Of a stretch of 64,000 nt of DNA, positions 38,610 through 51,792 are shown piece by piece (positions within the stretch are counted from its first letter, which is position 1; each line of letters begins with the position of its first letter). A model generated the notes under the pieces. It did not search any database. It had not been told where the DNA came from and saw nothing but the letters and a program-made list of their open reading frames with translations. The translations under genes were made by a program, and so were the position numbers. The stretch comes from Elmis aenea (Eukaryota; Arthropoda; Insecta; Coleoptera; Elmidae): positions 57,481,415 to 57,545,414 of the forward strand of contig OX393578.1 of NCBI GenBank assembly GCA_947652605.1. The letters are read 5' to 3'.

Positions 38610-40322
38610 CCAGCTCATTGAAAGACATATTATGCAAAACAATTTTATTCATGTAAAGAGGCGATGGATAAACTGTTCCTGTGATATACAAATCAATAAT
38701 AGAAATTGTTTCGAAATAGTCGCACAAGGAACATATGTATTAACTAAAGCACGGTATTTTTAGGAAATTAGTAAAAATTAAAACCAGCTCTTTGAAAGAC
38801 ATTCGCATAACAATTGTATTTATGTAAAGAGGCGATGGATAAACTGTTTCTGTAATATACAAATCAATAATTAAAAATGTTTAGAAATAGTCGCTCAAGA
38901 AACATATGTATTAACTAAAGCACGGTATTTTTAGGAAATTATTAAAAATTAAAACCAGCTCATTGAAAGACATATGCAAAACAATTGTATTCCTGTAAAG
39001 AGGCGATGGATAAACTGTTCCTGTGATATACAAATCAATAATAGAAATTGTTTCGAAATAGTCGCACAAGGAACATATGTATTAACTAAAGCCCGGTATT
39101 TTTAGGAAATTAGTAAAAATTAAAACCAGCTCTTTGAAAGACATTCGCATAACAATTGTATTTATGTAAAGAGGCGATGGATAAACTGTTTCTGTGATAT
39201 ACAAATCAATAATTAAAAATGTTTAGAAATAGTCGCTCAAAAAACATATGTATTAACTAAAGCACGGTATTTTTAGGAAATTATTAAAAATTAAAACCAG
39301 CTCATTGAAAGACATATGCAAAACAATTGTATTCCTGTAAAGAGGCGATGGATAAACTGTTCCTGTGATATACAAATCAATAATTAAAATTGTTTAGAAA
39401 TAGTCGCTCAAGGAACATATGTATTAACTAAAGCACGGTATTTTTAGGAAATTATTAAAAATTAAAACCAGCTCATTGAAAGACATATGCAAAACAATTG
39501 TATTCATGTAAAGAGGCGATGGATAAACTGTTCCTGTCATATACAAATCAATAATTAAAATTGTTTAGAAATAGTCGCTCAAGGAACATATGTATTAACT
39601 AAAGCACGGTATTTTTAGGAAATTATTAAAAATTAAAACCAGCTCATTGAAAGACATATGCAAAACAATTGTATTCATGTAAAAAGGCGATGGATAAACT
39701 GTTCCTGTGATATACAAATCAATAATTAAAATTGTTTAGAAATAGTCGCACAAGGAACATATGTATTAACTAAAGCACGGTTTTTTTAGGAAATTATTAA
39801 AAATTAATACCAGCTCATTGAAAGACATATGCAAAACAATTGTATTCATGTAAAGAGGCGATGGATAAACTGTTCCTGTGATATACAAATCAATAATTGA
39901 AATTGTTTCGAAATAGTCGCACAAGGAACATATGTATTAACTAAAGCACGGTATTTTTAGGAAATTATTAAAAATTAAAACCAGCTCATTGAAAGACATA
40001 TGCAAAACAATTTTATTCATGTAAAGAGGCGATGGATAAACTGTTCCTGTGATATACAAATCAATAATTAAAATTGTTTAGAAATAGTCGCACAAGGAAC
40101 ATATGTATTAACTAAAGCACGGTATTTTTAGGAAATTATTAAAAATTAATACCAGCTCATTGAAAGACATATGCAAAACAATTGTATTCATGTAAAGGGG
40201 CGATGGATAAACTGTTCCTGTGATATACAAATCAATAATTGAAATTGTTTCGAAATAGTCGCACAAGGAACATATGTATTAACTAAAGCACGGTATTTTT
40301 AGGAAATTATTAAAAATTAAAA
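38610..40322. repeat. 10-monomer higher-order unit, copy 1 (1713 bp)
   Basis: The ten-monomer order is: a 3-bp insertion monomer (GACATATTATGC); CTCTTTG/GACATTCGC with CAAGAAAC; TTCCTG with AGCCCGG; CTCTTTG/GACATTCGC with CTCAAAAAAC; TTCCTG; GTCATATAC; TAAAAAGG; TTAATACC preceded by CGGTTTTTTTAGG; CAATTTTATT; and TTAATACC with AAGGGGCG. Length is 10 x 171 + 3, the 3 being the ATT insertion. No genes. Confidence 0.9.
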
Positions 40323-42035
40323 CCAGCTCATTGAAAGACATATTATGCAAAACAATTTTATTCATGTAAAGAGGCGATGGATAAACTGTTCCTGTGATAT
40401 ACAAATCAATAATAGAAATTGTTTCGAAATAGTCGCACAAGGAACATATGTATTAACTAAAGCACGGTATTTTTAGGAAATTAGTAAAAATTAAAACCAG
40501 CTCTTTGAAAGACATTCGCATAACAATTGTATTTATGTAAAGAGGCGATGGATAAACTGTTTCTGTAATATACAAATCAATAATTAAAAATGTTTAGAAA
40601 TAGTCGCTCAAGAAACATATGTATTAACTAAAGCACGGTATTTTTAGGAAATTATTAAAAATTAAAACCAGCTCATTGAAAGACATATGCAAAACAATTG
40701 TATTCCTGTAAAGAGGCGATGGATAAACTGTTCCTGTGATATACAAATCAATAATAGAAATTGTTTCGAAATAGTCGCACAAGGAACATATGTATTAACT
40801 AAAGCCCGGTATTTTTAGGAAATTAGTAAAAATTAAAACCAGCTCTTTGAAAGACATTCGCATAACAATTGTATTTATGTAAAGAGGCGATGGATAAACT
40901 GTTTCTGTGATATACAAATCAATAATTAAAAATGTTTAGAAATAGTCGCTCAAAAAACATATGTATTAACTAAAGCACGGTATTTTTAGGAAATTATTAA
41001 AAATTAAAACCAGCTCATTGAAAGACATATGCAAAACAATTGTATTCCTGTAAAGAGGCGATGGATAAACTGTTCCTGTGATATACAAATCAATAATTAA
41101 AATTGTTTAGAAATAGTCGCTCAAGGAACATATGTATTAACTAAAGCACGGTATTTTTAGGAAATTATTAAAAATTAAAACCAGCTCATTGAAAGACATA
41201 TGCAAAACAATTGTATTCATGTAAAGAGGCGATGGATAAACTGTTCCTGTCATATACAAATCAATAATTAAAATTGTTTAGAAATAGTCGCTCAAGGAAC
41301 ATATGTATTAACTAAAGCACGGTATTTTTAGGAAATTATTAAAAATTAAAACCAGCTCATTGAAAGACATATGCAAAACAATTGTATTCATGTAAAAAGG
41401 CGATGGATAAACTGTTCCTGTGATATACAAATCAATAATTAAAATTGTTTAGAAATAGTCGCACAAGGAACATATGTATTAACTAAAGCACGGTTTTTTT
41501 AGGAAATTATTAAAAATTAATACCAGCTCATTGAAAGACATATGCAAAACAATTGTATTCATGTAAAGAGGCGATGGATAAACTGTTCCTGTGATATACA
41601 AATCAATAATTGAAATTGTTTCGAAATAGTCGCACAAGGAACATATGTATTAACTAAAGCACGGTATTTTTAGGAAATTATTAAAAATTAAAACCAGCTC
41701 ATTGAAAGACATATGCAAAACAATTTTATTCATGTAAAGAGGCGATGGATAAACTGTTCCTGTGATATACAAATCAATAATTAAAATTGTTTAGAAATAG
41801 TCGCACAAGGAACATATGTATTAACTAAAGCACGGTATTTTTAGGAAATTATTAAAAATTAATACCAGCTCATTGAAAGACATATGCAAAACAATTGTAT
41901 TCATGTAAAGGGGCGATGGATAAACTGTTCCTGTGATATACAAATCAATAATTGAAATTGTTTCGAAATAGTCGCACAAGGAACATATGTATTAACTAAA
42001 GCACGGTATTTTTAGGAAATTATTAAAAATTAAAA
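40323..42035. repeat. 10-monomer higher-order unit, copy 2 (1713 bp)
   Basis: The ten variant monomers come in the same order as in the unit starting at 38610, including all private markers (TATTATGC at 40344, AGCCCGG, CTCAAAAAAC, CGGTTTTTTTAGG, AAGGGGCG). I noticed no base difference from the first unit on reading, which would make this one of the youngest amplifications in the window. Confidence 0.9.
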
Positions 42036-43748
42036 CCAGCTCATTGAAAGACATATTATGCAAAACAATTTTATTCATGTAAAGAGGCGATGGATAAACT
42101 GTTCCTGTGATATACAAATCAATAATAGAAATTGTTTCGAAATAGTCGCACAAGGAACATATGTATTAACTAAAGCACGGTATTTTTAGGAAATTAGTAA
42201 AAATTAAAACCAGCTCTTTGAAAGACATTCGCATAACAATTGTATTTATGTAAAGAGGCGATGGATAAACTGTTTCTGTAATATACAAATCAATAATTAA
42301 AAATGTTTAGAAATAGTCGCTCAAGAAACATATGTATTAACTAAAGCACGGTATTTTTAGGAAATTATTAAAAATTAAAACCAGCTCATTGAAAGACATA
42401 TGCAAAACAATTGTATTCCTGTAAAGAGGCGATGGATAAACTGTTCCTGTGATATACAAATCAATAATAGAAATTGTTTCGAAATAGTCGCACAAGGAAC
42501 ATATGTATTAACTAAAGCCCGGTATTTTTAGGAAATTAGTAAAAATTAAAACCAGCTCTTTGAAAGACATTCGCATAACAATTGTATTTATGTAAAGAGG
42601 CGATGGATAAACTGTTTCTGTGATATACAAATCAATAATTAAAAATGTTTAGAAATAGTCGCTCAAAAAACATATGTATTAACTAAAGCACGGTATTTTT
42701 AGGAAATTATTAAAAATTAAAACCAGCTCATTGAAAGACATATGCAAAACAATTGTATTCCTGTAAAGAGGCGATGGATAAACTGTTCCTGTGATATACA
42801 AATCAATAATTAAAATTGTTTAGAAATAGTCGCTCAAGGAACATATGTATTAACTAAAGCACGGTATTTTTAGGAAATTATTAAAAATTAAAACCAGCTC
42901 ATTGAAAGACATATGCAAAACAATTGTATTCATGTAAAGAGGCGATGGATAAACTGTTCCTGTCATATACAAATCAATAATTAAAATTGTTTAGAAATAG
43001 TCGCTCAAGGAACATATGTATTAACTAAAGCACGGTATTTTTAGGAAATTATTAAAAATTAAAACCAGCTCATTGAAAGACATATGCAAAACAATTGTAT
43101 TCATGTAAAAAGGCGATGGATAAACTGTTCCTGTGATATACAAATCAATAATTAAAATTGTTTAGAAATAGTCGCACAAGGAACATATGTATTAACTAAA
43201 GCACGGTTTTTTTAGGAAATTATTAAAAATTAATACCAGCTCATTGAAAGACATATGCAAAACAATTGTATTCATGTAAAGAGGCGATGGATAAACTGTT
43301 CCTGTGATATACAAATCAATAATTGAAATTGTTTCGAAATAGTCGCACAAGGAACATATGTATTAACTAAAGCACGGTATTTTTAGGAAATTATTAAAAA
43401 TTAAAACCAGCTCATTGAAAGACATATGCAAAACAATTTTATTCATGTAAAGAGGCGATGGATAAACTGTTCCTGTGATATACAAATCAATAATTAAAAT
43501 TGTTTAGAAATAGTCGCACAAGGAACATATGTATTAACTAAAGCACGGTATTTTTAGGAAATTATTAAAAATTAATACCAGCTCATTGAAAGACATATGC
43601 AAAACAATTGTATTCATGTAAAGGGGCGATGGATAAACTGTTCCTGTGATATACAAATCAATAATTGAAATTGTTTCGAAATAGTCGCACAAGGAACATA
43701 TGTATTAACTAATGCACGGTATTTTTAGGAAATTATTAAAAATTAAAA
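42036..43748. repeat. 10-monomer higher-order unit, copy 3 (1713 bp)
   Basis: This is a third consecutive unit with every marker present (TATTATGC at 42057). The only difference I noticed is in the last monomer, which has AATGCAC in place of AAAGCAC (about 43712). That change is shared with the end of the fourth unit at 47.8 kb, so the array exit point after the repeat is common to both places. Confidence 0.9.
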
Positions 43749-46142
43749 CCAGCTCATTGAAAGACATATGCAAAACAATTGTATTCATGTAAAGAGGCGA
43801 TGGATAAACTGTTCCTGTCATATAGAAATCAATAATTGAAATTGTTTCGAAATAGTCGCACAAGGAACATATGTATTAACTAAAGCACGGTATTTTTAGG
43901 AAATTATTAAAAATTAAAACCAGCTCATTGAAAGACATATGCAAAACAATTGTATTCCTGTAAAGAGGCGATGGATAAACTGTTCCTGTGATATACAAAT
44001 CAATAATTAAAATTGTTCAGAAATAGTCGCTCAAGGAACATATGTATTAACTAATGCACGGTATTTTTAGGAAATTATTAAAAATTAAAACCAGCTCATT
44101 GAAAGACATATGCAAAACAATTGTATTCCTGTAAAGAGGCGATGGATAAACTGTTCCTGTGATATACAAATCAATAATTAAAATTGTTTAGAAATAGTCG
44201 CTCAAGGAACATATGTATTAACTAAAGCACGGTATTTTTAGGAAATTATTAAAAATTAAAACCAGCTCATTGAAAGACATATGCAAAACAATTGTATTCA
44301 TGTAAAGAGGCGATGGATAAACTGTTCCTGTCATATAGAAATCAATAATTGAAATTGTTTCGAAATAGTCGCACAAGGAACATATGTATTAACTAAAGCA
44401 CGGTATTTTTAGGAAATTATTAAAAATTAAAACCAGCTCATTGAAAGACATATGCAAAACAATTGTATTCCTGTAAAGAGGCGATGGATAAACTGTTCCT
44501 GTGATATACAAATCAATAATTAAAATTGTTCAGAAATAGTCGCTCAAGGAACATATGTATTAACTAATGCACGGTATTTTTAGGAAATTATTAAAAATTA
44601 AAACCAGCTCATTGAAAGACATATGCAAAACAATTGTATTCCTGTAAAGAGGCGATGGATAAACTGTTCCTGTGATATACAAATCAATAATTAAAATTGT
44701 TTAGAAATAGTCGCTCAAGGAACATATGTATTAACTAAAGCACGGTATTTTTAGGAAATTATTAAAAATTAAAACCAGCTCATTGAAAGACTTATGCAAA
44801 ACAATTGTATTCATGTAAAGAGGCGATGGATAAACTGTTCCTGTCATATACAAATCAATAATTGAAATTGTTTCGAAATAGTCGCACAAGGAACATATGT
44901 ATTAACTAAAGCACGGTATTTTTAGGAAATTATTAAAAATTAATACCAGCTCATTAAAAGACATATGCTAAACAATTGTATTCATGTAAAGAGGCGATGG
45001 ATAAACTGTTCCTGTGATATACAAATCAATAATTAAAATTGTTTCGAAATTGTCGCTCAAGGAACATATGTATTAACTAAAGCACGGTATTTTTAGGAAA
45101 TTATTAAAAATTAAAACCAGCTCACTGAAAGACATATGCAAAACAATTGTATTCATGTAAAGAGGCGATGAATAAACTGTTCCTGTGATATACAAATCAA
45201 TAATAGAAATTGTTTCGAAATAGTCGCACAAGGAACATATGTATTAACTAAAGCACGGTATTTTTAGGAAATTAGTAAAAATTAAAACCAGCTCTTTGAA
45301 AGACATTCGCATAACAATTGTATTTATGTAAAGAGGCGATGGATAAACTGTTTCTGTGATATACAAATCAATAATTAAAAATGTTTAGAAATAGTCGCTC
45401 AAGAAACATATGTATTAACTAAAGCACGGTATTTTTAGGAAATTATTAAAAATTAAAACCAGCTCATTGAAAGACATATGCAAAACAATTGTATTCCTGT
45501 AAAGAGGCGATGGATAAACTGTTCCTGTGATATACAAATCAATAATTAAAATTGTTTAGAAATAGTCGCTCAAGGAACATATGTATTAACTAAAGCACGG
45601 TATTTTTAGGAAATTATTAAAAATTAAAACCAGCTCATTGAAAGACATATGCAAAACAATTGTATTCATGTAAAGAGGCGATGGATAAACTGTTCCTGTC
45701 ATATACAAATCAATAATTAAAATTGTTTAGAAATAGTCGCTCAAGGAACATATGTATTAACTAAAGCACGGTATTTTTAGGAAATTATTAAAAATTAAAA
45801 CCAGCTCATTGAAAGACATATGCAAAACAATTGTATTCATGTAAAAAGGCGATGGATAAACTGTTCCTGTGATATACAAATCAATAATTAAAATTGTTTA
45901 GAAATAGTCGCACAAGGAACATATGTATTAACTAAAGCACGGTATTTTTAGGAAATTATTAAAAATTAATACCAGCTCATTGAAAGACATATGAAAAACA
46001 ATTGTATTCATGTAAAGAGGCGATGGATAAACTGTTCCTGTGATATACAAATCAATAATTGAAATTGTTTCGAAATAGTCGCACAAGGAACATATGTATT
46101 AACTAAAGCACGGTATTTTTAGGAAATTATTAAAAATTAAAA
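43749..46142. repeat. 14 satellite monomers between 10-monomer units, with a 3-monomer duplication
   Basis: A three-monomer set (GTCATATAGAAATC; TTCAG with AATGCAC; TTCCTG/TTTAG) occurs at 43749-44261 and again at 44262-44774, period 513. From 44775 the order copies 37.24-38.6 kb: GACTTATGC, TATGCTAAAC, CTCACTG, GACATTCGC, then TATGAAAAAC. The offset of GACTTATGC is 7533 = 44 x 171 + 9, where the 9 reflects the three ATT insertions passed on the way. No genes. Confidence 0.83.
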
Positions 46143-47855
46143 CCAGCTCATTGAAAGACATATTATGCAAAACAATTTTATTCATGTAAAGAGGCGATGG
46201 ATAAACTGTTCCTGTGATATACAAATCAATAATAGAAATTGTTTCGAAATAGTCGCACAAGGAACATATGTATTAACTAAAGCACGGTATTTTTAGGAAA
46301 TTAGTAAAAATTAAAACCAGCTCTTTGAAAGACATTCGCATAACAATTGTATTTATGTAAAGAGGCGATGGATAAACTGTTTCTGTAATATACAAATCAA
46401 TAATTAAAAATGTTTAGAAATAGTCGCTCAAGAAACATATGTATTAACTAAAGCACGGTATTTTTAGGAAATTATTAAAAATTAAAACCAGCTCATTGAA
46501 AGACATATGCAAAACAATTGTATTCCTGTAAAGAGGCGATGGATAAACTGTTCCTGTGATATACAAATCAATAATAGAAATTGTTTCGAAATAGTCGCAC
46601 AAGGAACATATGTATTAACTAAAGCCCGGTATTTTTAGGAAATTAGTAAAAATTAAAACCAGCTCTTTGAAAGACATTCGCATAACAATTGTATTTATGT
46701 AAAGAGGCGATGGATAAACTGTTTCTGTGATATACAAATCAATAATTAAAAATGTTTAGAAATAGTCGCTCAAAAAACATATGTATTAACTAAAGCACGG
46801 TATTTTTAGGAAATTATTAAAAATTAAAACCAGCTCATTGAAAGACATATGCAAAACAATTGTATTCCTGTAAAGAGGCGATGGATAAACTGTTCCTGTG
46901 ATATACAAATCAATAATTAAAATTGTTTAGAAATAGTCGCTCAAGGAACATATGTATTAACTAAAGCACGGTATTTTTAGGAAATTATTAAAAATTAAAA
47001 CCAGCTCATTGAAAGACATATGCAAAACAATTGTATTCATGTAAAGAGGCGATGGATAAACTGTTCCTGTCATATACAAATCAATAATTAAAATTGTTTA
47101 GAAATAGTCGCTCAAGGAACATATGTATTAACTAAAGCACGGTATTTTTAGGAAATTATTAAAAATTAAAACCAGCTCATTGAAAGACATATGCAAAACA
47201 ATTGTATTCATGTAAAAAGGCGATGGATAAACTGTTCCTGTGATATACAAATCAATAATTAAAATTGTTTAGAAATAGTCGCACAAGGAACATATGTATT
47301 AACTAAAGCACGGTATTTTTAGGAAATTATTAAAAATTAATACCAGCTCATTGAAAGACATATGCAAAACAATTGTATTCATGTAAAGAGGCGATGGATA
47401 AACTGTTCCTGTGATATACAAATCAATAATTGAAATTGTTTCGAAATAGTCGCACAAGGAACATATGTATTAACTAAAGCACGGTATTTTTAGGAAATTA
47501 TTAAAAATTAAAACCAGCTCATTGAAAGACATATGCAAAACAATTTTATTCATGTAAAGAGGCGATGGATAAACTGTTCCTGTGATATACAAATCAATAA
47601 TTAAAATTGTTTAGAAATAGTCGCACAAGGAACATATGTATTAACTAAAGCACGGTATTTTTAGGAAATTATTAAAAATTAATACCAGCTCATTGAAAGA
47701 CATATGCAAAACAATTGTATTCATGTAAAGGGGCGATGGATAAACTGTTCCTGTGATATACAAATCAATAATTGAAATTGTTTCGAAATAGTCGCACAAG
47801 GAACATATGTATTAACTAATGCACGGTATTTTTAGGAAATTATTAAAAATTAAAA
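46143..47855. repeat. 10-monomer higher-order unit, copy 4, detached (1713 bp)
   Basis: It has the same monomer order and the same length as the three consecutive units (TATTATGC at 46164, AGCCCGG, CTCAAAAAAC, AAGGGGCG). It differs in having the normal CGGTATTTTTAGG before monomer 8, where the others have CGGTTTTTTTAGG, and it ends in AATGCAC. It probably reflects the ancestral state from which the triplet at 38.6-43.7 kb expanded. Confidence 0.88.
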
Positions 47856-50424
47856 CCAGCTCATTGAAAGACATATGCAAAACAATTGTATTCATGTAAA
47901 GAGGCGATGGATAAACTGTTCCTGTCATATAGAAATCAATAATTGAAATTGTTTCGAAATAGTCGCACAAGGAACATATGTATTAACTAAAGCACGGTAT
48001 TTTTAGGAAATTATTAAAAATTAAAACCAGCTCATTGAAAGACATATGCAAAACAATTGTATTCATGTAAAGAGGCGATGGATAAACTGTTCCTGTGATA
48101 TACAAATTATTAATTAAAATTGTTCAGAAATAGTCGCTCAAGGAACATATGTATTAAGTAATGCACGGTATTTTTAGGAAATTATTAAAAATTAAAACCA
48201 GCTCATTGAAAGACATATGCAAAACAATTGTATTCCTGTAAAGAGGCGATGGATAAACTGTTCCTGTGATATACAAATCAATAATTAAAATTGTTTAGAA
48301 ATAGTCGCTCAAGGAACATATGTATTAACTAAAGCACGGTATTTTTAGGAAATTATTAAAAATTAAAACCAGCTCATTGAAAGACATATGCAAAACAATT
48401 GTAATCCTGCAAAGAGGCGATGGATAAACTGTTCCTGTGATATACAAATCAATAATTAAAATTGTTTAGAAATATACGCTCAAGGAACATTTGTATTAAC
48501 TAAAGCACGGTATTTTTAGGAAATTATTAAAAATTAAAACCAGCTCATTGAAAGACATATGCAAAACAATTGTATTCATGTAAAAAGGCGATGGATAAAC
48601 TGTTCCTGTGATATACAAATCAATAATTAAAATTGTTTAGAAATAGTCGCACAAGGAACATATGTATTAACTAAAGCACGGTATTTTTAGGAAATTATTA
48701 AAAATTAATACCAGCTCATTGAAAGACATATGCAAAACAATTGTATTCATGTAAAGAGGCAATTGATAAACTGTTCCTGTGATATACAAATCAATAAATG
48801 AAATTGTTTCGAAATAGTAGCACAAGGAACATATGTATTAACTAAAGCACGGTATTTTTAGGAAATTATTAAAAATTAAAACCAGCTCATTGAAAGACAT
48901 ATGCAAAACAATTTTATTCATGTAAAAAGGCGATGGATAAACTGTTCCTGTGATATACAAATCAATAATTAAAATTGTTTAGAAATAGTCGCACAAGGAA
49001 CATATGTATTAACTAAAGCACGGTATTTTTAGGAAATTATTAAAAATTTTTAACAGCTCATTGAAAGACATATGCAAAACAATTGTATTCATGTAAAGAG
49101 GCGATAGATAAACTATTTCTGTGATATACAAATCAATAATTGAAATTGTTTCGAAATAGTCGCACAAGGAACATATGTATTAACTAATGCACGGTATTTT
49201 TAGGAAATTATTAAAAATTAAAACCAGCTCATTGAAAGACATATGCAAAACAATTGTATTCATGTAAAGAGGCGATGGATAAACTGTTCCTGTCATATAC
49301 AAATCAATAATTGAAATTGTTTCGAAATAGTCGCACAAGGAACATATGTATTAACTAAAGCACGGTATTTTTAGGAAATTATTAAAAATTAAAACCAGCT
49401 CATTGAAAGACATATGCAAAACAATTGTATTCATGTAAAGAGGCGATGGATAAACTGTTCCTGTGATATACATACAAATCAATAATTAAAATTGTTCAGA
49501 AATAGTCGCTCAAAGAACATATGTATTAACTAATGCACGGTATTTTTAGGAAATTATTAAAAATTAAAACCAGCTCATTGAAAGACATATGCAAAACAAT
49601 TGTATTCCTGTAAAGAGGCGATGGATAAACTGTTCCTGTGATATACAAATCAATAATTAAAATTGTTTAGAAATAGTCGCTCAAGGAACATATGTATTAA
49701 CTAAAGCACGGTATTTTTAGGAAATTATTAAAAATTAAAACCAGCTCATTGAAAGACATATGCAAAACAATTGTATTCCTGTAAAGAGGCGATGGATAAA
49801 CTGTTCCTGTGATATACAAATCAATAATTAAAATTGTTTAGAAATAGTCGCTCAAGGAACATATGTATTAACTAAAGCACGGTATTTTTAGGAAATTATT
49901 AAAAATTAAAACCAGCTCATTGAAAGACATATGCAAAACAATGGTATTCCTGTAAAGAGGCGATGGATAAACTGTTCCTGTGATATACAAATCAATAATT
50001 AAAATTGTTTAGAAATAGTCGCTCAAGGAACATATGTATTAACTAAAGCACGGTATTTTTAGGAAATTATTAAAAATTAAAACCAGCTCATTGAAAGACA
50101 TATGCAAAACCATTGTATTCATGTAAAGAGGCGATGGATAAACTGTTCCTGTGATATACAAATCAATAATTAAAATTGTTCAGAAATAGTCGCTCAAGGA
50201 ACATATGTATTAACTAATGCATGGTATTTTTAGGAAATCATTAAAAATTAAAACCAGCTCATTGAAAGACATATGCAAAAAAATTGTATTCCTGTAAAGA
50301 GGCGATGGATAAACTGTTCCTGTCATATACAAATCAATAATTGAAATTGTTTCGAAATAGTCGCACAAGGAACATATGTATTAACTAAAGCACGGTATTT
50401 TTAGGAAATTATTAAAAATTAATG
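47856..50424. repeat. Related satellite block with an uninterrupted MITE target
   Basis: This stretch follows the start of block copies 1 and 2: GTCATATAGAAATC, a TTCAG monomer, TTCCTG, ACATTTG (about 48489), TAAAAAGG with GCACAAGG, a GGCAATTGATAAACTG monomer, CAATTTTATT, then CTCAAAGAAC. There is no element at the equivalent site. It also holds a 4-bp CATA insertion near 49.47 kb, a GCAAAAAAATTG monomer near 50.28 kb, and an odd cluster of changes near 49.05 kb (TTTTTAACAGC in place of TTAATACCAGC). No genes. Confidence 0.8.
48672..48674. other. Empty (pre-insertion) MITE target site
   Basis: GTATTAACTAAAGCACGG is continuous here, preceded by the TAAAAAGG/GCACAAGG monomer and followed by a GATAAACTG monomer of the type that follows the MITE. 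One TAA is present where the occupied sites have two, which supports the TAA target duplication. Confidence 0.75.
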
Positions 50425-51792
50425 CCAGCTTATTGAAAGACATATGCAAAACAATTGTATTCATGTAAAGAGGCGATGGATAAACTGTTCCTGTGATATA
50501 CAAATCAATAATTAAAATTGTTTAGAAATAGTCGCTCAAGGAACATATGTATTAACTAAAGCACGGTATTTTTAGGAAATTATTAAAAATTAAAACCAGC
50601 TCATTGAAAGACATATGCAAAACAATTGTATTCATGTAAAGAGGCGATGGATAAACTGTTCCTGTGATATACAAATCAATAATTAAAATTGTTTAGAAAT
50701 AGTCGCTCAAGGAACATATGTATTAACTAAAGCACGGTATTTTTAGGAAATTATTAAAAATTAAAACCAGCTCATTGAAAGACATATGCAAAACAATTGT
50801 ATTCCTGTAAAGAGGCGATGGATAAACTGTTCCTGTGATATACAAATCAATAATTAAAATTGTTTAGAAATAGTCGCTCAAGGAACATATGTATTAACTA
50901 AAGCACGGTATTTTTAGGAAATTATTAAAAATTAAAACCAGCTCATTGAAAGACATATGCAAAACAATTGTATTCATGTAAAGAGGCGATGGATAAACTG
51001 TTCCTGTCATATACAAATCAATAATTGAAATTGTTTCGAAATAGTCGCACAAGGAACATATGTATTAACTAAAGCACGGTATTTTTAGGAAATTATTAAA
51101 AATTAATGCCAGCTTATTGAAAGACATATGCAAAACAATTGTATTCATGTAAAGAGGCGATGGATAAACTGTTCCTGTGATATACAAATCAATAATTAAA
51201 ATTGTTTAGAAATAGTCGCTCAAGGAACATATGTATTAACTAAAGCACGGTATTTTTAGGAAATTATTAAAAATTAAAACCAGCTCATTGAAAGACATAT
51301 GCAAAACAATTGTATTCATGTAAAGAGGCGATGGATAAACTGTTCCTGTGATATACAAATCAATAATTAAAATTGTTTAGAAATAGTCGCTCAAGGAACA
51401 TATGTATTAACTAAAGCACGGTATTTTTAGGAAATTATTAAAAATTAAAACCAGCTCATTGAAAGACATATGCAAAACAATTGTAGTCATGTAAAGAGGC
51501 GATGGATAAACTGTTCCTGTGATATACAAATCAATAATTAAAATTGTTTAGAAATAGTCGCTCAAGGAACATATGTATTAACTAAAGCACGGTATTTTTA
51601 GGAAATTATTAAAAATTAAAACCAGCTCATTGAAAGACATATGCAAAACAATTGTATTCCTGTAAAGAGGCGATGGATAAACTGTTCCTGTGATATACAA
51701 ATCAATAATTAAAATTGTTTAGAAATAGTCGCTCAAGGAACATATGTATTAACTAAAGCACGGTATTTTTAGGAAATTATTAAAAATTAAAA
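50425..51792. repeat. 4-monomer (684 bp) tandem duplication, first instance
   Basis: The TTAATGCCAGCTTATTG junction occurs with CCAGCT at 50425 and 51109, 684 bp apart (4 x 171). Each unit runs TTCATG/TTTAG, TTCATG/TTTAG, TTCCTG, then GTCATATAC or equivalent. The second unit loses the pattern in its last monomers, where a GTAGTCATG change appears near 51.48 kb. Confidence 0.78.
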
